Source: Candidatus Dadabacteria bacterium
Lineage (GTDB): Bacteria; Desulfobacterota_D; UBA1144; Nemesobacterales; Nemesobacteraceae
Reading direction: 5' to 3'
DNA length: 64,000 nucleotides
Assembly (NCBI GenBank): GCA_009837205.1
Contig: VXTZ01000017.1
Coordinates: 62,001 to 126,000 of the forward strand
The number at the start of each line of letters is the position of its first letter. The stretch's first letter is position 1. The notes below the pieces were generated by a model. The model was not told the origin of the DNA. It saw only the letters and a program-made list of their open reading frames with translations, and did not search any database. Both the position numbers and the translations under genes were made by a program. Positions 15,960 to 26,992 of this stretch are shown piece after piece.

Positions 15960-18900
15960 ATGAATTTTAAGAAACTTCCCGAAAAAAGGGGGCTTTACGA
16001 CCCTGCGTTTGAACACGATTCCTGCGGAATAGGATTCGTTGTTAACGTTAAGGGCGTCAGATCAAATTCCATAATCCGCGATGCTATAACCGTCCTAAAA
16101 AACTTGGAGCACCGCGGGGCTTGCGGATGCGAGCCGAACACGGGAGACGGTGCCGGAATACTGTTCCAGAAACCCCACGCGTTTTTCGTCGACGCCTTGA
16201 AATCTGAGGGAATCATTCTCCCGTCAGAAGAGGATTACGGAGTCGGAATGATGTTTCTTTCTCCGGATCCATCTGTTGAGAAGAAAACGAAAAAGAGGCT
16301 TGAGGATATAGTCACCGAGGAAGGCCAGAGCGTTTTGGGCTGGCGAGCCGTTCCGACCGACAATTCCTCTCTGGGTGCGACCGCTCTAGGGTGTGAGCCC
16401 GGGATAAGGCAGATATTCATCGGCCGGGGAGACGGAACCCCCGCCGGGGACGATTTTGAGAGAAGGCTCTACATAATAAGAAAGCGCGCGGAGAACGAAA
16501 TAAAGACCGCGGGGCGCGACGAGTCTTTCTATGTGCCTAGCCTTTCGTCGAGGACAATAGTTTACAAGGGAATGCTTGTTACCTGGCAGCTTGTGCCCTA
16601 TTTCCCGGACCTTACCTCTGAGCTCATGGAAAGTGCAATAGCGCTTGTGCACTCGCGTTTCAGCACGAACACGTTTCCGAGCTGGGACAGGGCTCACCCT
16701 TACAGATACGTGATACATAACGGTGAGATAAACACGCTTCGTGGGAACATAAACTGGATGCACTCAAGGCAGGCCGTTTTGGAATCCGAGTTCTACGGCG
16801 ACGACATAGAAAAAATCTTTCCGGTGATAGCTCCCGAGGGAAGCGATTCCGCCTCTTTTGATAACGCGATGGAATTTCTTTGCCTGTCGGGCTACTCGAT
16901 AGAACACGCCGTGATGATGATGATTCCCGAGCCGTGGTCAAAGCACGAGAGCATGTCCGAGGAGAAAAAGGATTTCTACAGGTTTCACAGCTGCCTTATG
17001 GAACCTTGGGACGGTCCTGCTTCCATAGCTTTTACAGATGGCGAGAAAGTGGGAGCGGTGCTTGACAGAAACGGGCTTCGTCCCACGAGATATTACGTTA
17101 CCAAGGACGACACCGTGGTGCTGGGTTCAGAAGTGGGAGTCCTCGACATACCGCCTGAGAGGGTGAGCTACAAGGGCCGCCTGCTCCCGGGAAGGATGCT
17201 TCTTATAGACACGCGTGAAGGCCGCATCGTTGGCGATACGGAACTCAAAAAGAGACTTTCAACGGAAAAACCCTACGGAAAGTGGCTCAGAGAAAACATG
17301 GAGAGCTTCTCCAGGATTATGGAAGGAGAGCCGGCGGAGACTCCGCCCGAGTATGACTCCGAAACGCTTCTTACGAGGCAGAGGGTCTTCGGCTACACCT
17401 TCGAGGATCTGCGCATTCTCCTGGGTCCGATGTCGAAAAACGCGGTCGAACCTGTGGGTGCCATGGGAGTCGATACCCCGCTTGCGGCGCTCTCTGACGA
17501 ATCGAAGCTTCTTTACAACTATTTCAAGCAGATGTTCGCTCAGGTCACAAATCCCGCTATTGACGCCATACGCGAAGAACTTATAACCGGGACCATGGTC
17601 ACGCTGGGCAAGACGGCCAACATACTCCGTCCCGAGGCGAAAAGCTCCGAGAAATTAGAACTTGCGACCCCGTTTCTTACGAACCCGGAAATCGAAAAGC
17701 TGAAAACCATTCGCGGGGAAAAGTTCCGCTGCGAAGTAATCCCCACCCTTTTTGATCCCGAAAAGGGAACCGAGGGACTCGAGGAGGCGCTCTCCGGGAT
17801 ATTCGCCCGCGCCGATGAACTCATAGAAAAGGGAGCCAACATCCTGGTTCTCTCGGACAGGGGTTTTGATGCTGAAAATGCCCCCATTCCTGCCTTGCTG
17901 GCGGTCTCGGGGCTTCACCACCATCTGATAAAAAACGGAAACAGGATGCGCACGGCGCTCGTTATTGAATCGGGCGAACCGAGGGAGACTCACCACATGG
18001 CGCTTCTTATAGGCTACGGCGCAAGTGCCGTTGCCCCCTACATGGCTTACGAGACTCTAAACGGCATGATCCACCAGAACATGCTTGTGGGCATATCTTA
18101 CGAGGAAGCGGTCTCCGGGTACGTGAAGAGTCTCGTGAAGGGCATAGTGAAAATAATGTCCAAAATAGGTATTTCCACGGTGCAAAGCTACCATGGGGCA
18201 CAGATATTCGAGGCCCTCGGGCTAAATACCGAGTTTGTCGGGAAATACTTCACCTGGACGGCTTCCCGTATACAGGGAGTAGGAATTGACGTCATAGCGG
18301 AGGAATCGATAAAACGCCACTCCAAGGCTTACGCGGAAAGGGATGTTGAGACCGCGACGCTTGAGACCGGAGGGGTTTACAGGTGGAGACCCGACGGAGA
18401 GCGTCACATGTACCACCCGCGCACAGTGCACAAGCTTCAGGAAGCCTGCCAGACGAGAAGCTACGAGAAATTCAAGGAATACACGAAGCTTGCAAACGAT
18501 GAGGAAAAGGAACATTTTACGCTCCGCGGTCTGATGGAGCTTAAGTACTCGGATAACCCCGTGCCGCTTGACGAGGTGGAGTCGGTCGAGAGCATATGCA
18601 GAAGGTTCAAGACGGGGGCTATGTCCTACGGGGCGATAAGCAAGGAGGCCCACGAAAGCCTTGCGATCGCGATGAACCGGATAGGAGCCAAGAGCAACAC
18701 GGGGGAAGGGGGAGAAGATTCCGACAGATATACCCCCGATCCGAACGGGGACCTCAGAAGAAGCGCCATAAAGCAGGTTGCTTCCGGCCGTTTCGGCGTC
18801 ACGAGCGAATACCTGGTGAACTCGGACGAAATACAGATAAAGATAGCCCAGGGAGCGAAGCCGGGTGAAGGGGGACAGCTTCCCGGGAGAAAGGTTTACC

Positions 18901-20558
18901 CGTGGATAGCCAAGGTGAGGCTCTCGACTCCGGGAGTGGGGCTGATATCGCCTCCCCCGCACCACGACATCTACTCGATCGAGGACCTGGCGCAGCTCAT
19001 CTACGATCTTAAAAACGCGAACAAGCACGCGAGGATAAACGTCAAGCTGGTTTCCGAGGTCGGCGTCGGTACCATAGCCGCTGGTGTGGCGAAGGGTCAT
19101 GCGGACGTGATACTCATAAGCGGAACCTCTGGGGGAACGGGAGCATCCCCGCAAAGCAGCATACACCACGCGGGACTTCCCTGGGAACTGGGCATAGCCG
19201 AGACGCATCAGACGCTTGTTCTTAACAATCTTAGAAGCAGGGTGGTTCTTGAGACGGACGGTCAGATGAAAACCGGAAGGGATGTGGCCATCGCGGCCCT
19301 TCTGGGTGCCGAGGAGTACGGGTTTTCCACGGCTCCGCTCATAGTTCTCGGATGCATAATGATGAGGGTCTGCCATCTTGACACCTGTCCCGTGGGAGTT
19401 GCCACGCAAAACCCCGAGCTTCGAAAAAAATACACCGGAGATCCGGCGCACGTGGTCGATTTCATGCATTTTGTTGCCTCTGAGTTCCGCGAAATAATGG
19501 CGAAGATGGGCTTTAGGACCGTAAACGAGATGATAGGCAGAACAGACTGCCTCGAGATGAGAAAATCGCTTGATCACTGGAAGGCCAAAGGCATAGATAT
19601 AAGCAGCATCCTTTTCCGTCCCGAAGTTCCCGAGGACTGGGGAACCTACTGCCAGATCGAACAGGACCACGGTATACAGAACTCTCTTGACGAAACCGTC
19701 CTGATGGATCTATGCCGTCCGACGATTGAAAAGGGAGAGAAGGTCCGTGCCGATGTCTCCATAAAGAATGTTAACAGAACTGTAGGGACCATAGTTGGAA
19801 GCGAGCTTACGAGAAGATACGGCCTTGATGGGCTTGAGGAGGATACGATAAGGCTTCATTTCTCTGGTTCGGCGGGCCAAAGCTTCGGAGCCTTCGTTCC
19901 CAAGAGCATGACACTTATTCTCGAGGGTGACTCGAACGACTACACGGGAAAGGGGTTTTCTGGAGGGAAAATGATTATTTATCCACCGAAGGAGTCCACC
20001 TTCGTTGCGGAGGAGAATATAATAATCGGGAACGTAGCGTTCTACGGTGCCACCGGAGGGGAAGCCTACGTGAGAGGTGTTGCCGGGGAGAGGTTCTGCG
20101 TGAGAAACAGCGGAGTCCGCACCGTGGTGGAGGCTGTTGGGGATCACTGCTGCGAGTACATGACCGGGGGCCGCGTCGTGGTGCTGGGTTCGACCGGGAG
20201 GAATTTTGCGGCCGGGATGTCGGGCGGCATGGCGTATGTTTACGATCCCGAGGGGGGTTTCCACGGAAGGTGCAATACCGAATCCGTGTTCCTTGAATTC
20301 GTGGAGGAGAATGACGAAGCGGAACTTCTTGGGATGATAAGGAAGCACTTTGAGTACACTGGAAGCGAGGTAGCGCAGCGGATATTGGAGAACTGGTCCG
20401 GGAGTCTTCCCAGATTCGTTAAGGTAATACCAAAAGACTACAAGAGAATGCTCGAGCACATAAACCGCGCGCAACAGAGCGGTCTTTCAGGTGACGAAGC
20501 TCTTATGGCAGCCTTTGAGGAAAACAAACGAGATCTCGCGCGCGTAAGCGGAAACTGA
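15960..20558 (+). CDS. gltB: glutamate synthase large subunit
   Basis: GltB is the alpha subunit of NADPH-dependent GOGAT: it releases ammonia from glutamine and adds it to 2-oxoglutarate. At 1532 residues it is full length. After a short propeptide the catalytic N-terminal Cys is about residue 22 in HDSCGIGF, followed by a class II glutaminase domain with [19 protein letters not shown] and [11 protein letters not shown]. The central and FMN-binding domains contain [20 protein letters not shown] and the 3Fe-4S cysteines in [15 protein letters not shown]. The C-terminal GxGxG beta-helix closes the protein ([17 protein letters not shown]). Shine-Dalgarno GGCGGA lies upstream; gltD follows by 32 bases. 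Confidence 0.97.
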   Translation: MNFKKLPEKRGLYDPAFEHDSCGIGFVVNVKGVRSNSIIRDAITVLKNLEHRGACGCEPNTGDGAGILFQKPHAFFVDALKSEGIILPSEEDYGVGMMFLSPDPSVEKKTKKRLEDIVTEEGQSVLGWRAVPTDNSSLGATALGCEPGIRQIFIGRGDGTPAGDDFERRLYIIRKRAENEIKTAGRDESFYVPSLSSRTIVYKGMLVTWQLVPYFPDLTSELMESAIALVHSRFSTNTFPSWDRAHPYRYVIHNGEINTLRGNINWMHSRQAVLESEFYGDDIEKIFPVIAPEGSDSASFDNAMEFLCLSGYSIEHAVMMMIPEPWSKHESMSEEKKDFYRFHSCLMEPWDGPASIAFTDGEKVGAVLDRNGLRPTRYYVTKDDTVVLGSEVGVLDIPPERVSYKGRLLPGRMLLIDTREGRIVGDTELKKRLSTEKPYGKWLRENMESFSRIMEGEPAETPPEYDSETLLTRQRVFGYTFEDLRILLGPMSKNAVEPVGAMGVDTPLAALSDESKLLYNYFKQMFAQVTNPAIDAIREELITGTMVTLGKTANILRPEAKSSEKLELATPFLTNPEIEKLKTIRGEKFRCEVIPTLFDPEKGTEGLEEALSGIFARADELIEKGANILVLSDRGFDAENAPIPALLAVSGLHHHLIKNGNRMRTALVIESGEPRETHHMALLIGYGASAVAPYMAYETLNGMIHQNMLVGISYEEAVSGYVKSLVKGIVKIMSKIGISTVQSYHGAQIFEALGLNTEFVGKYFTWTASRIQGVGIDVIAEESIKRHSKAYAERDVETATLETGGVYRWRPDGERHMYHPRTVHKLQEACQTRSYEKFKEYTKLANDEEKEHFTLRGLMELKYSDNPVPLDEVESVESICRRFKTGAMSYGAISKEAHESLAIAMNRIGAKSNTGEGGEDSDRYTPDPNGDLRRSAIKQVASGRFGVTSEYLVNSDEIQIKIAQGAKPGEGGQLPGRKVYPWIAKVRLSTPGVGLISPPPHHDIYSIEDLAQLIYDLKNANKHARINVKLVSEVGVGTIAAGVAKGHADVILISGTSGGTGASPQSSIHHAGLPWELGIAETHQTLVLNNLRSRVVLETDGQMKTGRDVAIAALLGAEEYGFSTAPLIVLGCIMMRVCHLDTCPVGVATQNPELRKKYTGDPAHVVDFMHFVASEFREIMAKMGFRTVNEMIGRTDCLEMRKSLDHWKAKGIDISSILFRPEVPEDWGTYCQIEQDHGIQNSLDETVLMDLCRPTIEKGEKVRADVSIKNVNRTVGTIVGSELTRRYGLDGLEEDTIRLHFSGSAGQSFGAFVPKSMTLILEGDSNDYTGKGFSGGKMIIYPPKESTFVAEENIIIGNVAFYGATGGEAYVRGVAGERFCVRNSGVRTVVEAVGDHCCEYMTGGRVVVLGSTGRNFAAGMSGGMAYVYDPEGGFHGRCNTESVFLEFVEENDEAELLGMIRKHFEYTGSEVAQRILENWSGSLPRFVKVIPKDYKRMLEHINRAQQSGLSGDEALMAAFEENKRDLARVSGN

Positions 20559-20590
20559 CGCGGAAGCTCTGACGGAGGAGAAGTTTTTCA

Positions 20591-22075
20591 ATGGGTGATC
20601 CCACAGGTTTTATGAATTACAAAAGGAAGCTCGGGCCTGACAGGGATCCTGCCCGCAGAATCGCCGACTGGGACGAGTTTCACGGCCATCTCCCCGAAAA
20701 AGAACTCGCCACTCAGGGTGCAAGGTGCATGGACTGCGGGGTCCCCTTCTGCCAGACGGGCCAGATAATCGGCGGCATGACCGCGGGATGCCCCATAAAC
20801 AACCTTATACCCGAGTGGAACGACCTGATTTATTCGGGACTCTGGAGAGAGGCTCTCGAGAGACTTCACAAGACGAACAATTTCCCCGAGTTCACGGGCC
20901 GGATATGCCCCGCTCCCTGCGAGGGGTCGTGCGTTCTGGGCATTAACGAGCCCGCGGTCACCATAAAAAGCATAGAGTGCGCCATAGTCGACAGGGGTTT
21001 TGAGGAAGGATGGATAACCCCCGAGCCCCCCGAGATCAGAACCGGGAAGAAAGTCGCCGTCATAGGCTCCGGGCCCGCGGGACTTTCCTGCGCCGCGCAG
21101 CTTAACAAGGCGGGACATTTGGTCACCGTGTTTGAGAGGGACGACCGCATCGGTGGACTGCTCATGTATGGAATTCCCAATCCTCACCTCGACAAGAAGA
21201 TAGTCGACCGCCGCGTCGATATACTCGCGGAAGAGGGAATCGAGTTCGTCACCAACACGGAAGTGGGAAAGGATATCGACGGAAACGAACTCGTAGAGAA
21301 CTTTGACGCGGTCGTGATATGCACGGGAGCTACGAAGCCTAGGGATCTTCCGATTGAGGGAAGGGACCTTGATGGAATCCACTTTGCTATGGAGTTTCTG
21401 AGGGCCAACACGAAGAGCCTTCTTGACAGTGGGCTCGCCGACGGCTGCTACATCTCCGCTGCGGACAAAGACGTTATCATTCTCGGGGGTGGCGACACCG
21501 GAACTGACTGCGTCGCGACATCCATGAGACACGGATGCAGGAGCCTTCTTCAGTTCGAAATACTTCCCAAGCCTCCGCTCGAAAGGACTGCGGATAACCC
21601 GTGGCCGCAATGGCCTAGGGTGTACAGGCTTGATTACGGCCAACAGGAGGCCATGGCGGTTTTCGGAGAAGATCCGAGAAGGTATCAGGTTCTTACCAAA
21701 AGATTCGTAGGAGACGCAGAGGGCAGAGTGGCGGAACTTGAGACCGTACGCATTGAGTGGTACATTGGGGATGACGGAAGGATGGCTTTTCGGGAAGTTG
21801 AGGGTTCCGAGCAGAAATGGCCATGCGGGCTAGTGCTTTTGGCCCTCGGATTCTTGGGACCCGAGCAGGAACTCCTCCAGCAGATGAATATCCATACCGA
21901 CGAGCGCTCAAACGCCATGGCGGAATACGGAAAGTACATGACGAACGTCGAGGGAGTCTTCGCCGCGGGGGACTCGCGCAGGGGGCAAAGCCTTGTGGTC
22001 TGGGCTATAAACGAGGGAAGAGAAGCCGCAAGAGAGTGCGACAGGTATCTTATGGGGTCAACCGATCTTCCATAA
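20591..22075 (+). CDS. gltD: glutamate synthase small subunit (NADPH)
   Basis: GltD passes electrons from NADPH through FAD and two 4Fe-4S clusters to GltB. The 494-residue protein has the N-terminal cysteine set ([29 protein letters not shown]). Next come the FAD Rossmann motif [15 protein letters not shown], the NADPH motif [11 protein letters not shown], and the C-terminal [19 protein letters not shown]. It has the strong Shine-Dalgarno GGAGGAG and lies 32 bases after gltB, so the two subunits are co-expressed. tyrS follows 34 bases later and is probably in the same transcript. Confidence 0.96.
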   Translation: MGDPTGFMNYKRKLGPDRDPARRIADWDEFHGHLPEKELATQGARCMDCGVPFCQTGQIIGGMTAGCPINNLIPEWNDLIYSGLWREALERLHKTNNFPEFTGRICPAPCEGSCVLGINEPAVTIKSIECAIVDRGFEEGWITPEPPEIRTGKKVAVIGSGPAGLSCAAQLNKAGHLVTVFERDDRIGGLLMYGIPNPHLDKKIVDRRVDILAEEGIEFVTNTEVGKDIDGNELVENFDAVVICTGATKPRDLPIEGRDLDGIHFAMEFLRANTKSLLDSGLADGCYISAADKDVIILGGGDTGTDCVATSMRHGCRSLLQFEILPKPPLERTADNPWPQWPRVYRLDYGQQEAMAVFGEDPRRYQVLTKRFVGDAEGRVAELETVRIEWYIGDDGRMAFREVEGSEQKWPCGLVLLALGFLGPEQELLQQMNIHTDERSNAMAEYGKYMTNVEGVFAAGDSRRGQSLVVWAINEGREAARECDRYLMGSTDLP

Positions 22076-22109
22076 ATAGGCTAAACCCGCTGCGAGGAGG
22101 AATTTCCAG

Positions 22110-23309
22110 ATGGCCTTCGCTGATCCTAAAGAACAATTAAAGGTAATAAGACGAGGAACCGAGGCGATAATTCCCGAAGAGGAGCTTCTTTTGAAGCTTG
22201 AAGCTTCAAGAGCGAACGACCGTCCCCTGAAGGTAAAGGCAGGGTTTGACCCCACCTCCCCCGACCTGCATCTGGGTCACGGGATAATCCTCAAGAAACT
22301 CCGCGATTTTCAGACCTTGGGCCACGAAGTTCTTTTCCTGATAGGGGATTTCACTGCCTACATAGGAGATCCCTCCGGCAGGAGCGAAACCCGCCCTTCG
22401 ATTTCAAAAGAGGAGATAATCAAGAATTCAAGGACCTACGAACGTCAGGTTTTCAAGGTTCTTGACAGAAAAAAGACCCAAATTCTTTCAAACTCCCGCT
22501 GGCTCAGCAATCTTGATCCAGAAGAGTTCCTCGGGCTTACCTCTCTGGTTAACGTATCGCGGATACTTGACCGGGATGATTTCTCAAAGAGGTACAGGGA
22601 GGGAGTGTCCATTTCCCTCAGGGAGTTCATATATCCCCTGGTGCAGGCGTACGACTCGGTGCAGATGCACTGCGACGTTGAACTTGGCGGTACGGATCAG
22701 ACCTTCAACATACTGCTCGGCCGCGATTTCCAGAGACATTACGGACAATCTCCGCAGGTAGGAGTTTTTCTTCCAATACTTGAGGGAACAGATGGGGTAA
22801 AGAAGATGTCAAAGTCGCTTGGAAACTATATAGGTCTTGACGAATCTCCGCAGGATATATACGGGAAAATGATGTCGATTTCTGACGATCTTATGTGGAG
22901 ATACTATCTTCTTTTAAGCACCTGCAATGAAAAAAAGATACGAAAATTAAGAACTGAGCATCCCATGGATGCAAAAAAAGGGCTTGCTAGGGAAGTTGTT
23001 TCCTGGCTCCACGACACCCAGAGTGCCCTTGAAGCCGAACGGGATTTTGAGACCAAGTTCTCAAAGAGATCTTTTCCAGAAGACGCAAAGGAAAAAGACT
23101 ATGTTCCCGGCTCCCGAAAGATAGTTGATCTTGTTATAGGAGTGTCCGATTCCGTCAGCACTAAAGGGGAGGCTAAAAGGCTCATATCTCAGGGAGGACT
23201 TGTCATAGACGGAGAGAAGTACACCGATCCGAATTCGGAATTTCCTGACAAAATCGCTTTCGAGATTAAAATCGGGAAAAAAGAGTTCCTGAAAGTCGTT
23301 ATCAAGTAA
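22110..23309 (+). CDS. tyrS: tyrosyl-tRNA synthetase
   Basis: This class I enzyme charges tRNA-Tyr. The 399-residue protein carries the HIGH-type motif as HLGH in PTSPDLHLGHG, the tyrosine-binding region around GDFTAYIGDPSGR, LGGTDQTFN, and KMSKS in VKKMSKSLGNY. A C-terminal S4 RNA-binding domain contains GEAKRLISQGGLVIDG. A GAGGAGGAA Shine-Dalgarno lies upstream. The HLGH form and length fit the TyrZ-like bacterial subgroup. It ends the gltB-gltD-tyrS run and is convergent with rnpB. Confidence 0.96.
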   Translation: MAFADPKEQLKVIRRGTEAIIPEEELLLKLEASRANDRPLKVKAGFDPTSPDLHLGHGIILKKLRDFQTLGHEVLFLIGDFTAYIGDPSGRSETRPSISKEEIIKNSRTYERQVFKVLDRKKTQILSNSRWLSNLDPEEFLGLTSLVNVSRILDRDDFSKRYREGVSISLREFIYPLVQAYDSVQMHCDVELGGTDQTFNILLGRDFQRHYGQSPQVGVFLPILEGTDGVKKMSKSLGNYIGLDESPQDIYGKMMSISDDLMWRYYLLLSTCNEKKIRKLRTEHPMDAKKGLAREVVSWLHDTQSALEAERDFETKFSKRSFPEDAKEKDYVPGSRKIVDLVIGVSDSVSTKGEAKRLISQGGLVIDGEKYTDPNSEFPDKIAFEIKIGKKEFLKVVIK

Positions 23310-23378
23310 TCAGGCCCGTTTTTTTTCCAGATGATTCTGACCGTATCGAACCTGTCTACGCGAGAACATGGGAAGGAA

Positions 23379-23743
23379 GCGAGTCAGCCTGTAAGCCGAG
23401 TTCTGTCAAGTACAGTCATCCATCTGAGATATCTGTTGCCAGGATACCTTAAGCGACTACCCGAAAACCAGGACGGGCCGCCCTGACCGGACAGTTGTCC
23501 GGATGTTTTCCTATTTGTCTTTCTTCAGGCGGGGTTTGCCTTGCCTCCTCCATCACTTTCGGAGCGGTGGTCTCTTACACCACCTTTTCACCCTTACCGG
23601 GACGCCTACGGCGCCCAGGCGGTATGCTTTCTGCTGCACTTTCCGTTGTCTCGCGACACCTGGTTGTTAACCAGCGCCCTGCCCTGCGAAGCTCGGACTT
23701 TCCTCCCGCGTACAAGCCGCGGGCGACCGCACGACTGACTCGC
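23379..23743 (-). ncRNA. rnpB: RNase P RNA (bacterial type A)
   Basis: Reading the minus strand, the universally conserved GAGGAAAGTCCG block follows the 5' stem, with GCAGGGCAGGGCGCTGG and a 3' terminal CTCGGCTTAC. The ends pair: GCGAGTCAG (23743-23735) with CTGACTCGC (23387-23379) gives the P1 helix and fixes the approximate borders, for about 365 nt. The RNA is the catalytic component that removes tRNA 5' leaders. It begins exactly at the stop codon of the RNase H-like gene, so it is very probably processed from, or transcribed with, that operon. Confidence 0.95.
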
Positions 23744-24159
23744 TAATCATTAAAATATCTATCTATCGCTTGGTTCGCAAGACTGTCAGCCTCTGCGTTA
23801 TTCTCCCTAGGGATATATTCTATTTCGAGTGCCGGAAGGGATGAAGCGAGTTTTTTCGCTTCCGAGTGAAGTATTCTAAGCTTTGAATCCTTTACTTTCC
23901 AGAGCCCGTTCATCTGACTTGCGACAAGCTGGGAATCAGTGTGAATTTTCACCTTTGAGCTGTCTTTAGCCACGAGATAACCGAGCGCTTTTATGAGCGC
24001 CTTGTACTCCGCCTCGTTGTTCGTTCCGCTCCCGATATATTCCCTTATTTCCTCTCTTGTTCCGTCCGGGCGGATAACAAGAACCCCGATTCCGGATTTT
24101 CCCGGGTTTCCCCTTGACGCTCCGTCTATATAGACTTCGGTTGTTTTTTCTGGGGACAT
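23743..24159 (-). CDS. RNase HI family protein
   Basis: The 138-residue protein has the RNase H fold with the catalytic Asp/Glu set: YIDGASRGNPG (first Asp), TNNEAEYKALI (Glu), IHTDSQLV (second Asp) and RENNAEADSLA (last Asp). Such RnhA/RnhB-like small proteins cleave RNA in RNA-DNA hybrids. The usual basic handle of E. coli RnhA is missing, as in the shorter 'ribonuclease HI family' group. It lies 28 bases after the DUF164 gene, and its TAG stop overlaps the first base of rnpB. Confidence 0.9.
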   Translation of the reverse strand: MSPEKTTEVYIDGASRGNPGKSGIGVLVIRPDGTREEIREYIGSGTNNEAEYKALIKALGYLVAKDSSKVKIHTDSQLVASQMNGLWKVKDSKLRILHSEAKKLASSLPALEIEYIPRENNAEADSLANQAIDRYFND

Positions 24160-24187
24160 GTTTTTAATTGCATAACCGCTTGGGCGG

Positions 24188-24889
24188 TTACGGATTCGTG
24201 TAAAGAATTTTCTTACAGTTCGGGCACTGAACCAATTTTGTCTGTTTCAGTATTTCATTGTAGAGCTGAGGCGGGATGTTTATGTTGCAGCTTGTGCATT
24301 TCTCGTTTTCAGCAAGCGCAAGCGCCCTGCCGTTTCTTTTGAAGATTTTTTCGTAAAGGGGAAGTATTTTCGGGTCTATGGTGGATAGGATTTCGCTTTT
24401 TTCCTTCTCCGCCGGTTCGCGGGAAATCTCGAGTTCTTCGATCTTTTTTTCTTTTTCCGCGATCTGCCCCGCGTATTGCTCTTTTAGAGTCGCGTAGTTT
24501 TCCTTCTCTTCGGCAAGTGTTTCCTCGGTCTCTTCGATTTCCCCCATTACCGAGATCGTGCGGTCTTCTATCTCGAGGTTTTCTTTTCTGGTATCGGTTA
24601 TTTCCTTCTGGAGCGCCTCGTATTCCTTGTGGGTCTTTATGGCAAACAGCCTTTCCTCGGATTTTTTTATGGATTCCTGATTGGAGAGAAGAGAGGATTC
24701 AAGACCGTCTCTTTGCGCCTTGAGTTCTGAGAGAGTGGTTTCCTTGAGATTTATCGATTCTTCTTTTTCAAGGAGGTCTTTTTTAAGGTTGTCGATTTCG
24801 TTTGGGTATCTTTCCAGCCCTTCAGTTAACTCTCTGATTCTTAAGTCAACTGTCTCAAGTTTCTGCAGGCTTTCAATATGCTGTTGCAT
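24188..24889 (-). CDS. coiled-coil protein with C4 zinc ribbon (DUF164)
   Basis: The 233-residue protein is mostly a long antiparallel coiled coil (about residues 5-175, rich in Glu, Lys and Leu heptads). It ends with a zinc ribbon with CTSC (near residue 200) and CPNC (near 222). This is the DUF164/C4-type zinc ribbon family, for which RNA- or DNA-handling roles have been proposed. The gene heads a minus-strand run with an RNase H-like gene and rnpB, which supports an RNA-related role by association only. No Shine-Dalgarno of note precedes the ATG. Confidence 0.88.
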   Translation of the reverse strand: MQQHIESLQKLETVDLRIRELTEGLERYPNEIDNLKKDLLEKEESINLKETTLSELKAQRDGLESSLLSNQESIKKSEERLFAIKTHKEYEALQKEITDTRKENLEIEDRTISVMGEIEETEETLAEEKENYATLKEQYAGQIAEKEKKIEELEISREPAEKEKSEILSTIDPKILPLYEKIFKRNGRALALAENEKCTSCNINIPPQLYNEILKQTKLVQCPNCKKILYTNP

Positions 24890-25017
24890 AACTTTTTACT
24901 TCAGGCGAAGCAATCCCGATGTGCTTTTTAGAGGGAAAGATGGTATTTCGGGGGCTTTTGGATGGGGTTGCTTCGGCTTTCTCTTTATTGACCTTCATGG
25001 TCTCTGTTTCTCAATTC

Positions 25018-25091
<74 letters not shown>

Positions 25092-25185
25092 TAATAAAAC
25101 TAGGAAACACAATATAGTTGATCGAATTTTTTTGTCAAATCATCGTTTCAAAAAGTGTAAAAACCGGTATTTAGGCCTACTGTTC

Positions 25186-25953
25186 TTACCGGAAGACAAG
25201 AAGATTTTCGTTTCTGGGGTCCCATGAACCCCTTACTTTAAATACCGACGAGAGAAGCTTTTCCGAAAGCACGCGGGACGGTCCTCCCAAGGCTGCGACT
25301 CGTCCATTCTCAAGTACAAGGATCCTTTCGCAGAACTTGCTCGCAAGATCAAGGTCGTGGAGAACGGCCACGACCCCTTTTCCTTCTTGCGCTAGCGACT
25401 CGAGCAGTTCCATGAGGGCGAACTTGTGGTGTATGTCAAGGTGGGAGGATGGCTCGTCAAGGAAAATAAAATCGGTTTCCTGTGCAAGAACCCTTGCGAT
25501 CGACACTCTCTGCTGCTCTCCTCCCGAGAGTGTCGTTACTTTTCTTCGAGAAAACCCTTTCAAGTCCACAAGCGAAAGGCAATCCTCGGCGCGCTTTATA
25601 TCTTCTTTGCTTTCGCTTTCGAGAATTCCTAGGTACGGATACCTTCCCGTAAGTACTACCTCAAGCACGCTCAGCGGAAAATCGAAATACGAGGTTTGAG
25701 GGAGAAACGATATTTTTTTGTAAAGTTCTTTTGCTTCGTATCCCGAGATATTCTCTCCATCAAGCAGGATGCGGCCTCTGGTGGGATTGATTATACGGGC
25801 AAGAAGGCGAAGAAGCGTGGATTTCCCCGCGCCGTTGGGGCCGACTATGCCCAGAAACTCGTTTCTTTTGATCTCGAAGCTTACGTCGTCAACTATGATT
25901 TTTCCGTTTACTCCGTAACTGAGTCCCGATGTTTTTAAGGGTTCTCCTTGCAT
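25186..25953 (-). CDS. ABC transporter ATP-binding protein, FecE/BtuD family
   Basis: This is the ATPase of an importer for a metal-chelate or cobalamin. It has Walker A GPNGAGKST, the Q-loop region SFLPQTSY, signature LSGGEQQRVSIARVL, Walker B FIFLDEPSSHLD and the switch His in AVLHDLDLA. The start chosen is ATG 25953, one base after the permease stop and with GGGAGGGG eleven bases upstream; a TTG at 25962 is an alternative. It is the last gene of a four-gene minus-strand run with permease, binding protein and a quinone oxidoreductase. Confidence 0.92.
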   Translation of the reverse strand: MQGEPLKTSGLSYGVNGKIIVDDVSFEIKRNEFLGIVGPNGAGKSTLLRLLARIINPTRGRILLDGENISGYEAKELYKKISFLPQTSYFDFPLSVLEVVLTGRYPYLGILESESKEDIKRAEDCLSLVDLKGFSRRKVTTLSGGEQQRVSIARVLAQETDFIFLDEPSSHLDIHHKFALMELLESLAQEGKGVVAVLHDLDLASKFCERILVLENGRVAALGGPSRVLSEKLLSSVFKVRGSWDPRNENLLVFR

Positions 25954-25954
25954 T

Positions 25955-26992
25955 CTACGCAATTCCCCTCCCGCTGAAATTTCGCCTCAGCAGAAACACG
26001 AAGAAAGGAACTCCGATGAAGGAAGTGATTATCCCGAGACGAAGTTCCTCAGGGCTCATGACGGTTCTTGCTATAAGGTCTGCTACAGGCAGAAATATGG
26101 CTCCGGCGATAAAACTTGCGGGCAGGAGCCGGCGATGATCTACTCCGATTAGCAACCTTATTGAGTGCGGAATTATAAGTCCGACGAACCCCACGATGCC
26201 GCTTACCGCCACGCTTGCTCCAACTATTAGGGAACTCAGGACTATGAGATGTTTGGTTGTTTTCTCTATGTCGATACCGACGGTCTTCGCTGTCTCGTAG
26301 CCTAGGAGTCTTGCGTTTAGGTTCTTAGCGTAAAAAAGCAGCATGATCGAGGCGGCAAGCACGGGAACCGCGGCCATTGCAAAATGCATCCAGGTGCGCG
26401 AGTCGACTCCACCCATTATCCAGAAGAGCATTTCCTTCATTGACCACGCGTTTGACACCGAAAGCACGAAAGTCGTGAGAGAGACAAAAAGTGTTCCTAG
26501 AGCTACCCCGCAGAGAAGAAGCGTCGTATTCTCGACAAAACCCCTGTAACGTGATATTCCGTAGACTGCGTATGCCGTGAGAAGTGTGCCTGCAAACGCT
26601 GCGAGAGGGAGCAGAAGAAACCACTGCTGATGAATACCTGTGTAGATTGCCAGAACGGCGAAAAAAGCCCCTCCACTTGACCAGCCCAGTATTCCAGGTT
26701 CGGCCAAGGGGTTTCTGAACATCGCCTGCATTACCGCTCCCACAATTGAGAGTCCTCCTCCTATTGTGGCGGCGAGAAGAACCCTAGGGAGCCTAACGTT
26801 CCAAACGATAAGTTCCTGTGATTTTTCGATTCCCGCTCCGGTATCAAGCCAGAGCAGCTTGCCGGCTATCACGCTGATTACTTTGTCAAACGGAACGCTC
26901 ACCGTCCCGAGCGATACGCACACAACGACGGTCAACAAAAGCAGTGAGGCAAGTATTGCATATAGGGAAAGCGTTTTCTTACCGGTCGGCAT
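25955..26992 (-). CDS. FecCD-family ABC transporter permease
   Basis: The 345-residue membrane protein has about ten helices and the FecCD/BtuC signatures: VWNVRLPRVLLAATIGGGLS (coupling start), GAVMQAMFRNPLAEPG, and near the C-terminus GFVGLIIPHSIRLLIGVDH. It forms the homodimeric channel for siderophore, heme or B12 import. It overlaps the binding-protein gene by 14 bases and abuts the ATPase gene, so all three form one transporter operon. Substrate cannot be determined from the permease. Confidence 0.93.
   Translation of the reverse strand: MPTGKKTLSLYAILASLLLLTVVVCVSLGTVSVPFDKVISVIAGKLLWLDTGAGIEKSQELIVWNVRLPRVLLAATIGGGLSIVGAVMQAMFRNPLAEPGILGWSSGGAFFAVLAIYTGIHQQWFLLLPLAAFAGTLLTAYAVYGISRYRGFVENTTLLLCGVALGTLFVSLTTFVLSVSNAWSMKEMLFWIMGGVDSRTWMHFAMAAVPVLAASIMLLFYAKNLNARLLGYETAKTVGIDIEKTTKHLIVLSSLIVGASVAVSGIVGFVGLIIPHSIRLLIGVDHRRLLPASFIAGAIFLPVADLIARTVMSPEELRLGIITSFIGVPFFVFLLRRNFSGRGIA

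Noticed and set aside
16386-20474. Several long minus-strand open frames opposite gltB
   Set aside because: They arise from codon bias of the gltB strand; none has a family motif or a ribosome-binding site.
23495-23746. Plus-strand open frames of 65-83 codons
   Set aside because: They are antisense to the RNase P RNA, whose conserved blocks and P1 helix explain the sequence.
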